Assembly: GCF_000010165.1 (NCBI RefSeq)
Contig: NC_012491.1
Coordinates: forward strand, 2,487,501-2,551,500
Origin: Brevibacillus brevis NBRC 100599
GTDB taxonomy: Bacteria; Bacillota; Bacilli; Brevibacillales; Brevibacillaceae
Length of the DNA: 64,000 nt
Direction: 5' to 3'
Both the position numbers and the translations under genes were made by a program. Positions 49,686 through 59,424 of the stretch are shown piece after piece. Position 1 is the first letter of the stretch, and every line of letters starts with the position of its first letter. The notes under the pieces were generated by a model that did no database searches, had not been told where the DNA came from, and worked only from the letters and a program-made list of their open reading frames with translations.

Positions 49686-50207
49686 ATGTCTATGCCGCGC
49701 CAATTGTTGATGGCGATTGCTGTTTCCACTTTCTTGGCTCTGATGCTGTCGCTCGTTCCCACAAATCAGTGGATGCAAGCGGATATACCGACATTTCAGT
49801 CAGCACGTGCCATTCACTTAAGCGAGCAAAATGCCCTTGATTTGTTTACAAGGATGTCGACACATTATAATATTAAGCGTATAAAATGGGAAAACCCATC
49901 GATCTATGTCGATTTTGTGGTGAAACCTGACGAAAAAGTAGAGTTAAACACCGTCTATCAAGATTTTTACCGTTTGACATACGACTTGTATACCTATGCA
50001 GACAATGTCGGGCCCGTGTACTATCGCTTGTTGGAGGAGACGGATCCACCAAAAGAATCGAGATTATTGATTGCCATACAATCGACAACTGGAAATCTTG
50101 CAGGACAAGACAAACCTTTGACCGATCCTTCGGATATCCAGACCTTTGTAAGCAGTACATTTCCTATTCGAATCGAGCCGTATTTTTATGAGCGAATTAG
50201 TCCCTGA
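49686..50207 (+). CDS. secreted or anchored protein of unknown function
   Basis: A 173-residue protein with an N-terminal signal/anchor (LLMAIAVSTFLALMLSLVP, ~residues 6-24) and an outer alpha/beta domain (WENPSIYVDFVVKPDEKVE, VYQDFYRLTYDLYTYADNVGPVYYRLLE). No family recognised. ATG at 49686 lies eight bases behind GGAGGA; ATG at 49692 is equally possible. It is not present at this place in B. subtilis, where hepS follows mtrB. Confidence 0.65.
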   Translation: MSMPRQLLMAIAVSTFLALMLSLVPTNQWMQADIPTFQSARAIHLSEQNALDLFTRMSTHYNIKRIKWENPSIYVDFVVKPDEKVELNTVYQDFYRLTYDLYTYADNVGPVYYRLLEETDPPKESRLLIAIQSTTGNLAGQDKPLTDPSDIQTFVSSTFPIRIEPYFYERISP

Positions 50208-50332
50208 TGGAAGAAGTATGGTATGATAGTAGAGACGGCCTTTTGACCGGACGGCAGAGGAAGACCGAAGAGTAAGGAACAGTACGGAACAGGCAGACAT
50301 CTTTAGGTTGTGCAGCTTGTGGAGGAGGACGC

Positions 50333-51166
50333 ATGAGCAAAGAACTTTCCCCGAATGTAGAGGTTCGGTCCATTATCGAACAAATCTACAAGAGAATCAC
50401 CCATTCCTATGTAGAACATTATGTTGACGTTCCTTCCATGGCGGAAAATCGTCTAGAGCTGTTGTACCTTTTTTTGCTGGAACAAGGCATGCCGAAGGAA
50501 AAGGCTTCGGTTTTATGTACAGCAACTGGGCTAGTCCAATTGGGACTGGACACCCATGAGCTCGTGAAAAATGAGTACGACTCCTCACAGAGCGCGGAGC
50601 GAAACCGACAGCTGACCGTACTTGCAGGTGATTATTACAGCAGTCGTTATTATCACCTTCTGGCTTCAGCGGGTGAAATCCAAGCCATTCAAGTGTTGTC
50701 GGCAGCTATTCAGCGAGTGAACGAAGCAAAAATGAGACTCTACATCGCTGGGCGAGATAGCAAGACTTTATCAGATGAAGAGTACTGGGAACTGCGAAAT
50801 ACGATTGATACAGGCTTATACGTGGCTGTTGTAGAGGAGTATGCTGATTCAGCTGATCGCCGTCGTTTCTGGAGTGATCTGATGAAGCAAACAGCCAAGG
50901 TAGAGAGTGTGATCGGTGAGTGGGAGCAGCTCAAATGGCAAGAACAAGTCCCTTTTGGTTTTGCCCGTTTTTTGCTGCAAAAACCCGGGGCTACACTCGC
51001 GCAAGTTTTGTCAGGTGTTGAGGGGAAAGCCCTCGAATTAATCGGGTTATGTGAGCAAATGGTGCGTACGCTGCATCCTGCAGAGACGCGGAACATGCTT
51101 GCATCCATTACGGCACGGTACTCCCATCGGATCAGTCGCTTGAAGAAGGTAATTGAGGAGATGTAG
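50333..51166 (+). CDS. hepS: heptaprenyl diphosphate synthase component I
   Basis: A 277-residue helical protein matching HepS (GerCA), the non-catalytic subunit that sets chain length together with HepT to make the C35 side chain of menaquinone-7. No DDxxD motif is present, as expected. Family-like segments: YVDVPSMAENRLELLYLFLLE and LTVLAGDYYSSRYYHLLA. ATG at 50333 after GGAGGAGG. First gene of a menaquinone cluster; upstream is a ~120-base purine-rich leader. Confidence 0.88.
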   Translation: MSKELSPNVEVRSIIEQIYKRITHSYVEHYVDVPSMAENRLELLYLFLLEQGMPKEKASVLCTATGLVQLGLDTHELVKNEYDSSQSAERNRQLTVLAGDYYSSRYYHLLASAGEIQAIQVLSAAIQRVNEAKMRLYIAGRDSKTLSDEEYWELRNTIDTGLYVAVVEEYADSADRRRFWSDLMKQTAKVESVIGEWEQLKWQEQVPFGFARFLLQKPGATLAQVLSGVEGKALELIGLCEQMVRTLHPAETRNMLASITARYSHRISRLKKVIEEM

Positions 51167-51170
51167 CCAA

Positions 51171-51890
51171 GTGAACCAGACACAGATGAATGAGAAAGCA
51201 GAGTACGTTCACTCCGTTTTCGAGAGCATTGCAAACGATTACGACAAAATGAATCATGTAATCAGCTTTGGCAGTCATATTGCTTGGCGTAATTACACGA
51301 TGAAGCAGATGAATATCCAGTCAGGGCATACGGCTTTGGATGTTGCTTGTGGTACAGCAGACTGGACGATTGCATTGGCCAAGGCTGTTGGAAAAGAAGG
51401 CAGTGTTGTTGGCCTTGATTTTAGCCAGAATATGCTGGATGTAGGAGCATATAAAGTGGCGAACGCAGGTGTTGGCAACAATGTAAAGCTAGTGAACGCA
51501 GATGCAATGAATCTGCCTTACGAGGATGATACATTCGACTTCGTGACAATCGGATTTGCCCTGCGAAATGTGCCAGATGTCCAGCAGGTGTTGAATGAAA
51601 TGGCACGTGTAGTGAAGCCAGGGGGCAAAGTCGTTTCTCTGGAAGTGTCCAAGCCACCATTCATTCCGTACCGGAAGCTATTTTACTTATATTTCTACAA
51701 AATCTTGCCATTGATCGCGAAGCTGACAGTCAACAAATACGAAGAGTATGCATGGCTGCCACAATCCCTGACCAATTTCCCGGACAGCCGCGAGCTGGCA
51801 AGCATGTTTCAGAAAGCAGGCTTGGACCCGGTTCAGGTCAAATTGTTTATGGGCGGCGTATCAGCCTTGCATATTGGCACAAAGCCATAA
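51171..51890 (+). CDS. menG: demethylmenaquinone methyltransferase
   Basis: A 239-residue SAM methyltransferase (UbiE/MenG) performing the last menaquinone step. SAM motif ALDVACGTADWTIALA (~residues 48-63), GLDFSQNML and DFVTIGFALRNVPD are characteristic. GTG at 51171, seven bases behind GAGGAGATG at the end of hepS; ATG at 51186 is internal. Ordered hepS-menG as in B. subtilis. Confidence 0.94.
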   Translation: MNQTQMNEKAEYVHSVFESIANDYDKMNHVISFGSHIAWRNYTMKQMNIQSGHTALDVACGTADWTIALAKAVGKEGSVVGLDFSQNMLDVGAYKVANAGVGNNVKLVNADAMNLPYEDDTFDFVTIGFALRNVPDVQQVLNEMARVVKPGGKVVSLEVSKPPFIPYRKLFYLYFYKILPLIAKLTVNKYEEYAWLPQSLTNFPDSRELASMFQKAGLDPVQVKLFMGGVSALHIGTKP

Positions 51891-51937
51891 TATGAGGAGT
51901 AAACCGGTATTTCTTCACTAGATAGGAAGTGTCATAA

Positions 51938-52807
51938 ATGGGTCTACGTAAATTAAAAATCATCTTGGAAATGATTAAATTCGAGCACTCCCTTTTTGCC
52001 TTACCTTTTGCTTTTATGGGAGCTGTTTTGGGAAGCATTGTGGTAGAGCATGCATGGCCTACTTGGTCGGAAATTTTTTGGGTGACGGTAGCGATGGTGG
52101 GCGCTCGCAGTGCTGCGATGTCCTTAAATCGTGTCATCGACCGGCTAATTGATGCGAAAAATCCTCGGACCGTCACACGAGCGATTCCTGCTGGCCTCAT
52201 TTCGATTGTGGAAGTCATTTTGTTTATCGTGGTGTCCTTTGCGGTGTTGTTCATAGCTGCATTCCAGTTAAATGATTTGGCTGTGAAATTGTTGCCGCTC
52301 GCTGTGTTCGTTCTGGTGCTTTATTCTTATACGAAACGCTTTACTTGGCTTTGTCACTTTGTTCTCGGGGTTGCCATTGGGTTTGGTCCCCTAGGGGGCT
52401 GGGTAGCGACAACGGGTCAAGTAGATGGCATCGGCCTTCTATTGTTTGCATCCGTTATGTTCTGGACAGCAGGCTTTGATATCATTTATGCATGCCAGGA
52501 CGCTGATTTTGACCGAAAAGAAGGACTTTTTTCCATGCCGAGCCGCTTCGGAATTGCCAATGCACTTCTGATCGCCCGCATATGCCACGTTCTTACTTTC
52601 GTTGGTCTGATGTCGTTGTATGTAGTTGCAGACTTGTCGATTTGGTTCCTGGTAGGTGTGCTCATTTCTGGTGCGATTTTGATCTATGAACACACGCTGG
52701 TGAAGCCAACCGACCTGTCCAAGCTAGATATGGCATTCTTTAATATGAACGGCATCTTGAGTGTCGTGATGTTTACCTTTACGATGATTGATTTGGTGAT
52801 TGCATGA
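51938..52807 (+). CDS. mqnP: UbiA-family prenyltransferase (probable MqnP)
   Basis: A 289-residue polytopic membrane prenyltransferase. First Asp-rich motif NRVIDRLIDAKNPRT (~residues 67-81) and second DADFDRKEG (~188-196) bind prenyl diphosphate and Mg. Placement next to a UbiX and MqnA suggests the futalosine-pathway prenyltransferase that attaches the heptaprenyl chain, rather than MenA. ATG at 51938 after TAGGAAG. Its stop overlaps the ubiX start by 4 bases. Confidence 0.85.
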   Translation: MGLRKLKIILEMIKFEHSLFALPFAFMGAVLGSIVVEHAWPTWSEIFWVTVAMVGARSAAMSLNRVIDRLIDAKNPRTVTRAIPAGLISIVEVILFIVVSFAVLFIAAFQLNDLAVKLLPLAVFVLVLYSYTKRFTWLCHFVLGVAIGFGPLGGWVATTGQVDGIGLLLFASVMFWTAGFDIIYACQDADFDRKEGLFSMPSRFGIANALLIARICHVLTFVGLMSLYVVADLSIWFLVGVLISGAILIYEHTLVKPTDLSKLDMAFFNMNGILSVVMFTFTMIDLVIA

Positions 52808-53400
52808 ACAACCAAAAGTGGGCTGTCGGGATAACAGGTGCAAGTGGTGCTATCTATGGTGTTCGAGTCGTCCAGGAGCTTTTGCGTGCTGGACATATCG
52901 TTCATTTGATGATTACAGAAGCAGGCTGGCAAGTATTTCGTGATGAACTGGATTGGCACACGGATGATAGAGAAGCTCTTTTGCAGGAGAAGCTGCAACA
53001 AGACTTTTCGGGTGAGCTACATTATTGGGGACTGCGAGATTTTAATTGTCCCGCAGCCAGTGGTTCCTATCGCTGTGACGGTATGATCGTAGTACCGTGC
53101 TCGATGGGGACTGTTTCTGGCATCGCACATGGCGCATCCGGCAATTTGCTGGAGCGCGTTGCTGATGTCATGATCAAGGAAGGGCGGCGATTGGTCATTG
53201 TTCCGAGAGAGACGCCGCTCAATGCGATTCAGCTCGAGAACATGCTCAAATTAAGCCGTCTGGGAGTCAAGATTCTGCCTGCCATGCCAGGCTACTATCA
53301 GAAACCGCAAACCATGGATGATCTGATTAATTTTGTGGTAGGGAAAACTTTGGATGCAATTGATGTACCACATTCGCTATTCCGGCGTTGGGGGGAATAA
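52804..53400 (+). CDS. ubiX: flavin prenyltransferase UbiX
   Basis: A 198-residue flavoprotein of the UbiX/Pad1 family that makes prenylated FMN, the cofactor of UbiD-type decarboxylases. GITGASGAIYGVRV (~residues 9-22), VPCSMGTVSGIAHG and VPRETPLNAIQLENM are hallmark segments. It would serve the decarboxylation step of the futalosine pathway (UbiD-like partner not in the window). Overlaps both neighbours or nearly so; ATG at 52804. Confidence 0.92.
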   Translation: MNNQKWAVGITGASGAIYGVRVVQELLRAGHIVHLMITEAGWQVFRDELDWHTDDREALLQEKLQQDFSGELHYWGLRDFNCPAASGSYRCDGMIVVPCSMGTVSGIAHGASGNLLERVADVMIKEGRRLVIVPRETPLNAIQLENMLKLSRLGVKILPAMPGYYQKPQTMDDLINFVVGKTLDAIDVPHSLFRRWGE

Positions 53401-53404
53401 ACGC

Positions 53405-54268
53405 ATGCAAAAGTCTTTGCGTGTTGGACAAATTTTGTACACCAATGTATTGCCGGTTTACTTCTATTTTGATCAGGCTAAATTCGAAGACCGAATCGAA
53501 TTCATCCGCCAAGTTCCTGCCCAGTTAAATACTGCAATGGCAAAAGGCGAGATTGATTTGGGACCGATTTCTTCGTTTAGCTATGCAGAGCATGCCTCCG
53601 AATACGTGGCATTGGCAGATCTGTCTGTCAGTGCCAAAGGGAGAGTAGGCTCCCTTTTCTTGTTCAGCAAAAAGCCGATTGAACAAGTAAACGGTGCCAA
53701 AATAGCCTTGACCAACACATCGGCTACCACAGTGAATCTCTTAAAGATCATTCTCCATAAGTTTTACGAATATGAGATTTCCTACGTTACACAGGAACCT
53801 ATTTTGCATGAAATGCTGGAGGATGCTGATGCAGCGCTCTTGATCGGGGATGACGCCATTACCGCTGAGCGAACGGCCAAAGACCTTCATGTTTACGACC
53901 TAGGAGAGCTGTGGCATCAATTTACGGGCTATTCCATGACCTTTGCCATTTGGGCTCTTCGTCGAGCAGTTATTGCCGATCATCATGACTTGATCGCGGA
54001 CGTCCATGCCTCTTTTTTAGAGAGCAAAAGGAAGACAAGGGCAAATACAGCCCCATTGATTGACTACGTTCACACGCATTTCGGTGGAGAGAAAGAGCAA
54101 TGGATCCACTATTTCCAAGGATTACAGCACGAATTCGGTGACGTTCAGCGGATTGGACTGGAGTACTATTACCGATGCGCAGCGGAGCTGGGACTTCTAT
54201 CGGCACCTGCAACCGTCGATCTGTGGCAAGCTGGCGGCCGACAGACCAATACTACGTTGACGAGATAG
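53405..54268 (+). CDS. mqnA: chorismate dehydratase MqnA (futalosine pathway)
   Basis: A 287-residue member of the MqnA/MqnD family, periplasmic-binding-protein fold but cytoplasmic. N-terminal RVGQILYTNVLPVYF, then GEIDLGPISSFSYAEH, SKKPIEQVNGAKIALTNTSATTVNLL (split motif) and ALLIGDDA match MqnA, which converts chorismate to 3-enolpyruvyl-benzoate, the first step of the alternative menaquinone pathway. ATG at 53405; a longer frame from 53354 lies within ubiX. hepT follows after 9 bases. Confidence 0.88.
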   Translation: MQKSLRVGQILYTNVLPVYFYFDQAKFEDRIEFIRQVPAQLNTAMAKGEIDLGPISSFSYAEHASEYVALADLSVSAKGRVGSLFLFSKKPIEQVNGAKIALTNTSATTVNLLKIILHKFYEYEISYVTQEPILHEMLEDADAALLIGDDAITAERTAKDLHVYDLGELWHQFTGYSMTFAIWALRRAVIADHHDLIADVHASFLESKRKTRANTAPLIDYVHTHFGGEKEQWIHYFQGLQHEFGDVQRIGLEYYYRCAAELGLLSAPATVDLWQAGGRQTNTTLTR

Positions 54269-54277
54269 GTGGAACGG

Positions 54278-55243
54278 ATGAATCTAGTCGATATTTACTT
54301 CAAGATGAAAAAAGATGTCCAATACATAGAAGATGAACTGGAGAAAGCAATTGATACGCCGGTTCGAGAGCTGTATCTATCCTCGACTCACTTGCTCAAG
54401 GCAGGAGGAAAGCGGATTCGACCCGTTTTTGTTTTGCTTGGCGGTAAGTGGGGCAATTACGACGTCAAAAAATTGAAGCATGTGGCCGTTCCTCTCGAAC
54501 TGATCCACATGGCTTCCCTGGTGCATGATGATGTAATTGATGATGCGGATAAGCGCCGCGGGAAAGATACGGTTCGAATGAAGTGGGATAACAAAGTAGC
54601 TATGTACGCCGGCGACTATATTTTTGCACGGGCATTGGCCATTGCCTCCCAGCTCCCGATCCCGCAATTGCACCAAATTCTTTCGAATGCAATCGTCGAG
54701 GTTTGCAAGGGAGAAATCCAGCAAGTAAAGGATTTGAATAACTGGGACCAAAACTTCCGTACCTATTTACGCAGAATTAAACGAAAAACTGCGCTTTTAA
54801 TTGCGATTAGCTGTCAATTAGGAGCAGTGGCAAGCGGCGCGTCAGCTGATATGATCCGGAAAATGTACTGGTATGGCTACAATGTGGGGATGGCTTTTCA
54901 AATTACCGACGACATTTTGGACTTTACAGGGACGGAGAAGCAATTAGGGAAGCCGGCTGGAAGTGATTTGGTGCATGGAAACATTACGTTGCCTGCGCTT
55001 TATTCGGCTCATCATGGAAAAGCACGTGCGCAATTCCAGGAATGGATCGCGAAAAATACGTTTTGGGATCATACGGATGAAGCAGTTCGTATGGTGCGAG
55101 AAGATGAGGGCATTGCCTTTTCGCAGCGCCTCGCCGAACGCTATATCGCCCGTGCGCATGCCATTCTCGCCGATTTGCCTAACAACCAAGCTAAGACATC
55201 CCTGACAGGTATCGCTAATTATATCATCGATCGCAAATTTTAA
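54278..55243 (+). CDS. hepT: heptaprenyl diphosphate synthase component II
   Basis: A 321-residue trans-prenyltransferase, catalytic partner of HepS. Both Asp-rich motifs are present: LVHDDVIDDADKRRG (~residues 81-95) and ITDDILDFTG (~210-219), plus GGKRIRP at ~43-49. ATG at 54278 behind AGGTGG; a GTG at 54269 overlaps that site. It closes the hepS-menG-mqnP-ubiX-mqnA-hepT cluster. Confidence 0.94.
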   Translation: MNLVDIYFKMKKDVQYIEDELEKAIDTPVRELYLSSTHLLKAGGKRIRPVFVLLGGKWGNYDVKKLKHVAVPLELIHMASLVHDDVIDDADKRRGKDTVRMKWDNKVAMYAGDYIFARALAIASQLPIPQLHQILSNAIVEVCKGEIQQVKDLNNWDQNFRTYLRRIKRKTALLIAISCQLGAVASGASADMIRKMYWYGYNVGMAFQITDDILDFTGTEKQLGKPAGSDLVHGNITLPALYSAHHGKARAQFQEWIAKNTFWDHTDEAVRMVREDEGIAFSQRLAERYIARAHAILADLPNNQAKTSLTGIANYIIDRKF

Positions 55244-55265
55244 TGATATTTTGACGGTCTGCCTG

Positions 55266-55294
55266 TTGCTTGACCACGCTAGTTTTGATAAAAT
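55266..55294 (+). promoter_or_regulatory. putative promoter of ndk
   Basis: TTGCTT (55266-55271), 17-base spacer and TAAAAT (55289-55294), 54 bases upstream of ndk. Confidence 0.4.
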
Positions 55295-55347
55295 TTTCGT
55301 TGGTGTCCTATACACCAATACATAGCTCTAATGGAGGCATACATACA

Positions 55348-55791
55348 ATGGAAAAAACATTCCTTATGGTAAAACCAGATGGCGTACAACGCAACCTGAT
55401 CGGGGAAATCGTATCCCGTTTTGAGAAAAAAGGCTACCAACTCGTAGGTGCTAAGCTGATGACAGTAAGCCGCGAACTGGCTGAAGAGCATTATGCAGAG
55501 CACAAAGAGCGCCCATTCTTCGGTGAACTGGTTGACTTCATCACTTCCGGTCCAGTATTCGCAATGGTATGGCAAGGTAACAACGTAATCACAACTGCTC
55601 GCGCTATGATGGGCAAAACAAACCCAGTTGACGCTGCTTCCGGTACGATCCGTGGCGATTTCGCTACTTCCGTTGGCATGAACATCATCCACGGTTCTGA
55701 CTCTCCTGAGAGCGCTGAGCGTGAAATCGGCCTGTGGTTCTCCGCGGAAGAAGTTCTCTCCTTCGAGAAAACTATCCAACGCTGGATCTAA
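55348..55791 (+). CDS. ndk: nucleoside diphosphate kinase
   Basis: A 147-residue kinase moving the gamma phosphate of ATP to NDPs. Active-site [16 protein letters not shown] contains the phosphorylated His (~residue 115); [15 protein letters not shown] lies at the N terminus. Codon use is that of a highly expressed gene. ATG at 55348 after GGAGG; the longer frame from 55270 has no site. Terminator at 55800-55833. Confidence 0.95.
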   Translation: MEKTFLMVKPDGVQRNLIGEIVSRFEKKGYQLVGAKLMTVSRELAEEHYAEHKERPFFGELVDFITSGPVFAMVWQGNNVITTARAMMGKTNPVDAASGTIRGDFATSVGMNIIHGSDSPESAEREIGLWFSAEEVLSFEKTIQRWI

Positions 55792-55799
55792 GACTGTTC

Positions 55800-55833
55800 G
55801 AGAAAGCCCCATTATTGGGGTTTTCTTTTTTTT
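55800..55833 (+). terminator. intrinsic terminator after ndk
   Basis: GAAAGCCCC and GGGGTTTTC around ATTATT, followed by a T run. Confidence 0.9.
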
Positions 55834-55918
55834 GTCAAAATCTTTGTCAAAACAGATAGGATAATGACGAAATATAGCGAATGAAAATAGGGAGTTTGCA
55901 AAGGGGGTACGATTCAGC

Positions 55919-56692
55919 ATGGAAGATAAGGACTTTCTCCAATTTATAGCTAGTGTGAAAAAAATGACTGGAATTGATCTTGCCCTCTACAAGGAAGCAC
56001 AGATGAAGCGCCGTCTAACCTCGTTGAGACAAAAGCGGGGGTACACCACATTTGCCCAGTATTTCGATGCCATCGCTAAAGACAAGGAGCTTTTCTACGA
56101 GTTCCTCGATCGGATGACCATCAACGTATCGGAATTTTTCCGTAATCCAGGCCGGTGGGAAGTTCTCGAGAATAAAATTTTGCCACGCTTGGCAAAGCAA
56201 TCCCCACGGGTGAAATGCTGGAGTGCGGCATGCTCGACAGGGGAGGAGCCGTACACACTTTCACTTATTTTGTTACGTCAGAAGTTGGATGCGACCGTGC
56301 TCGCTTCCGATATTGATGAGGGTGCACTGGCAAAAGCAAAGCAAGGGGTATACACGGACCGTTCCCTGCAAGATTGTCCGAAAGACCTCGTTACGAAGTA
56401 TTTTGAAAAAGATACACTCAGCTATCGCATCACGGACGAAGTGAAGAGAAAAGTGACGTTCAAAAAACATAATTTATTGGCGGACTCATTTGATTCTCAA
56501 TTTGATTTAATTATTTGCCGGAACGTGATGATTTACTTTACCGAAGAAGCAAAGCATGAGCTGTATCATAAGTTTAGCCGGGCACTAAAGCCTGGTGGGG
56601 TACTCTTTGTAGGCAGCACAGAACAAATTTTTCAGCCGCAGCAATACCAACTGGAGACAGAGGATACGTTCTTCTATCGAAAAATGGGTTGA
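55919..56692 (+). CDS. cheR: chemotaxis protein methyltransferase CheR
   Basis: A 257-residue SAM-dependent enzyme that methylates glutamates on chemoreceptors. The N-terminal helical domain (~1-75) precedes the SAM domain: [42 protein letters not shown] and [13 protein letters not shown] at 55919 after AAGGGGGT. Its place between ndk and aroC is the same as in B. subtilis. Confidence 0.94.
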   Translation: MEDKDFLQFIASVKKMTGIDLALYKEAQMKRRLTSLRQKRGYTTFAQYFDAIAKDKELFYEFLDRMTINVSEFFRNPGRWEVLENKILPRLAKQSPRVKCWSAACSTGEEPYTLSLILLRQKLDATVLASDIDEGALAKAKQGVYTDRSLQDCPKDLVTKYFEKDTLSYRITDEVKRKVTFKKHNLLADSFDSQFDLIICRNVMIYFTEEAKHELYHKFSRALKPGGVLFVGSTEQIFQPQQYQLETEDTFFYRKMG

Positions 56693-56768
56693 TTCAGGTT
56701 GGCCTTGGTATATCTCTGCTGTTTTTTCCCTAGACTAGGAATACCTACTTTGCAAGAGGAGGCAGCAG

Positions 56769-56927
56769 ATGGACAAACACAAGGTCATCGAGGCATACCG
56801 TCGAGGGCTGATCACGCTGCAGGAATGTGGTCAGATATTAGGGGCGGAGAGGACACAACTAGATGATTTGATACGCGTGGATCACACTCGCAAACCACTG
56901 AGCCCCAATCCTTTTTTCAACGTGTAG
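56769..56927 (+). CDS. 52-residue helix-turn-helix-like small protein, function unknown
   Basis: ATG at 56769 is preceded by GAGGAGG and opens a 52-codon frame ending at TAG 56925-56927. The stretch EAYRRGLITLQECGQILGAE looks like an HTH or short helical hairpin; the C terminus (RKPLSPNPFFNV) is probably disordered. I do not know a family. It lies 76 bases past cheR and is followed by a terminator at 56971-56998. Confidence 0.6.
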   Translation: MDKHKVIEAYRRGLITLQECGQILGAERTQLDDLIRVDHTRKPLSPNPFFNV

Positions 56928-56970
56928 GAAAATATAAACGCTTCGTTCGATCGCGATAGCGTAAAGAGAG

Positions 56971-56998
56971 CGCTTCTCCTTATTCGGAGGGGCGTTTT
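56971..56998 (+). terminator. intrinsic terminator before the aro operon
   Basis: CGCTTCTCC pairs with GGAGGGGCG (two G-U pairs) and is followed by TTTT. Confidence 0.65.
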
Positions 56999-57038
56999 CC
57001 TGTAAGACCAAAAGGTTTTTCGCAAACGTTTGTCACTT

Positions 57039-57067
57039 TTGTATTTCCACGGCGTACTAGGTATGAT
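57039..57067 (+). promoter_or_regulatory. putative SigA promoter of aroC-aroB-aroH
   Basis: TTGTAT (57039-57044), 17-base spacer, TATGAT (57062-57067). The ~85-base leader holds a small hairpin (AAAGG...CCTTT with GCAC/GTGC, ~57089-57118) without a T tail. Confidence 0.5.
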
Positions 57068-57158
57068 ATTATAGCGCTTAAAAGTGATAAAGGACAGCAC
57101 CCCGAAAAGAGTGCCTTTAGGGGATACAGGCTGCCAGGAGGATGGAGGAAGGATAGAG

Positions 57159-58322
57159 ATGCGTTACTTGACAGCAGGGGAATCCCACGGGCCGCAATTA
57201 ACAGCTATCATTGAGGGCGTACCGAGCAACCTGCCGATTTCCATTGAGGAAATTAATGAGCAGTTGGCACGTCGTCAGAAAGGCCATGGCCGCGGCAGAA
57301 GAATGCAGATTGAAAAGGATCAGGTGAAAATTCTTTCTGGTGTCCGTCATGGATATACAACCGGAGCTCCTATCACACTGGTCGTTGAAAATAAGGATTG
57401 GACGCATTGGCAAGGCATCATGAGTGCTGAGCCTGTAGAGGAAGGCTCTGAAGAAAAGCGTCGTGTTTCCCGTCCACGTCCTGGACATGCTGATTTAAAC
57501 GGGGCGATTAAGTATCATCAACGCGATATGCGCAATATTCTGGAACGTTCCAGCGCTCGTGAGACTACTGTCCGCGTAGCTGTTGGTGCAGTCGCTCGCC
57601 AATTGCTGGCTCAATTTGGTATCCGTATTGGCGGACAGGTACTCCAGATTAATGAGATCGTGGCGAAGCGACAAGAAGTAAGTCTGGACGAGCTGATTGC
57701 GCGCACAGAAGAATCGCCAGTGCGCTGCTTGGATAAAGAAGCGGAGCCGCTGATGATGGCAGCGATTGACAAAGCAAAAGAAGACGGGGATTCCCTCGGT
57801 GGTACCGTAGAAGTAATCGTGGAAGGCGTGCCGATTGGCTTGGGTAGCCATGTGCAATGGGACCGCAAGCTGGATGGACGTCTTGCACAAGCGATAATGA
57901 GCATTCAGGCTTTCAAAGGTGTCGAAATCGGAATCGGATTCGAGGCAGCCGGTCTGAAAGGCTCGCAAGTTCATGACGAGATTGTTTGGAACGAAGAAAC
58001 TGGCTACAGCCGTAAAACGAATCGTGCAGGAGGACTCGAAGGCGGAATGACGACAGGAATGCCTGTAGTTGTTCGCGGTGTCATGAAGCCGATCCCTACC
58101 TTGTACAAGCCACTGATGAGTGTGGATATTGATTCGAGAGAGCCATTCTCAGCGAGCATTGAGCGTTCCGACAGCTGTGCTGTTCCAGCGGCAAGTGTGG
58201 TTGCGGAGGCAGTGGTAGCATGGGAGATCGCGAATGCCATGTGCGAAAAATTCCCTTCTGACTCTCTCGACGACATGGAAGAAAACGTACGTCAATACCG
58301 TGCGTACACGGAGAAATTCTAA
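57159..58322 (+). CDS. aroC: chorismate synthase
   Basis: A 387-residue FMN-dependent enzyme making chorismate from EPSP. All signatures are visible: [16 protein letters not shown] (~residues 4-19), [44 protein letters not shown] and [15 protein letters not shown] at 57159 follows GGAGGAAGG. aroB starts on the last base of its stop codon, indicating tight coupling. Chorismate feeds TrpE, AroH and MqnA, all encoded in this window. Confidence 0.96.
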   Translation: MRYLTAGESHGPQLTAIIEGVPSNLPISIEEINEQLARRQKGHGRGRRMQIEKDQVKILSGVRHGYTTGAPITLVVENKDWTHWQGIMSAEPVEEGSEEKRRVSRPRPGHADLNGAIKYHQRDMRNILERSSARETTVRVAVGAVARQLLAQFGIRIGGQVLQINEIVAKRQEVSLDELIARTEESPVRCLDKEAEPLMMAAIDKAKEDGDSLGGTVEVIVEGVPIGLGSHVQWDRKLDGRLAQAIMSIQAFKGVEIGIGFEAAGLKGSQVHDEIVWNEETGYSRKTNRAGGLEGGMTTGMPVVVRGVMKPIPTLYKPLMSVDIDSREPFSASIERSDSCAVPAASVVAEAVVAWEIANAMCEKFPSDSLDDMEENVRQYRAYTEKF

Positions 58323-59422
58323 TGAGCGTGGAGAAGCTGACTGTTGAGCTGGGCGAGCGCTCCTACGAAATTGTGATAGGCGAGGGTCTTTTGGACCAGG
58401 CAGCAGCGTTGCTAGTAGAGGCAGGGATTGCTTCTACTAGCAAGCTGATGATTGTCACAGATGAGAATGTAGCCGTTCATTACTTAGAGCCTTTGCTGGG
58501 TGTATTGCGGCAGCATGGGTATCAAGCCCACTCAGCTGTCATTGCTGCTGGAGAACAATCGAAGAGCCTGGCTGTCTACGAGCGATTGATGACAGAGGCA
58601 ATTGATGCAGGACTGGACAGGAAGTCTGCTGTATTGGCTCTCGGTGGCGGAGTCGTCGGTGACTTGGCTGGATTTGTGGCTGCTACGTACATGCGCGGCA
58701 TTGATTTCGTACAAATGCCGACTACCTTGCTCGCACATGATAGCTCGGTTGGCGGAAAAGTAGCGATCAATCATCCACTCGGAAAAAATCTCATTGGGGC
58801 TTTCCATCAGCCCAAAGTTGTTATTTATGACACGATAGCCTTGCATAGCTTGCCGAAGCGGGAAGTCGCAGCAGGCTTTGCAGAAGTTGTGAAGCATGGA
58901 CTTATCGCTGACGCTGCCTTTGTCGATTGGCTGGAGGACAACGCTGATAGGCTATGGCAGCTCGATTCAGAATTATTAGGGAAAGCCATTGAAAAAGGTT
59001 GCGCAGTCAAAGCGGCTATTGTTTCTCAAGACGAGACAGAGCAAGGGCAGCGTGCATTGCTGAATTTGGGTCATACGTTTGGTCATGCGTTTGAAGCACT
59101 GTCTGCTTACTCCACCCTGAATCATGGGGAAGCTATCTCCATTGGGATGTGTTTGGCTGCAAAGGTAGCGGAACGGATTGGTTTTGCCGAGACAGGTGTA
59201 TACCATCGCACAAAACGGATGCTGGAATTGTTCCACCTGCCAACGGCGTGGCCGGGCAATCTCTCGCCAGAAGCTGTGCTGGAAGCCATGAAACGAGACA
59301 AAAAGACAGTAGGCGGAAAGCTGGCCTTGGTGCTGCCTAGGGCAATCGGGCAGGTTGAAGTCGTCAAAAATATAGAAGAAGAACTCATACTGGGAGTTAT
59401 GAGAGAAGAAGTGGAGGGATAA
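58322..59422 (+). CDS. aroB: 3-dehydroquinate synthase
   Basis: A 366-residue NAD- and metal-dependent enzyme of the shikimate pathway. GGGVVGDLAGFVAATYMRG (~residues 106-124), TTLLAHDSSVGGKVAIN, and metal ligands in the GEAISIGM and LGHTFGHAFE segments are present. Starts TAATG on the aroC stop; aroH begins 2 bases downstream. Full length. Confidence 0.95.
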   Translation: MSVEKLTVELGERSYEIVIGEGLLDQAAALLVEAGIASTSKLMIVTDENVAVHYLEPLLGVLRQHGYQAHSAVIAAGEQSKSLAVYERLMTEAIDAGLDRKSAVLALGGGVVGDLAGFVAATYMRGIDFVQMPTTLLAHDSSVGGKVAINHPLGKNLIGAFHQPKVVIYDTIALHSLPKREVAAGFAEVVKHGLIADAAFVDWLEDNADRLWQLDSELLGKAIEKGCAVKAAIVSQDETEQGQRALLNLGHTFGHAFEALSAYSTLNHGEAISIGMCLAAKVAERIGFAETGVYHRTKRMLELFHLPTAWPGNLSPEAVLEAMKRDKKTVGGKLALVLPRAIGQVEVVKNIEEELILGVMREEVEG

Positions 59423-59424
59423 GG

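Noticed and set aside
57023-57032. CAAACGTTTG palindrome upstream of aroC as a cre site
   Set aside because: The outer consensus positions do not fit when centred on CG; likely chance.
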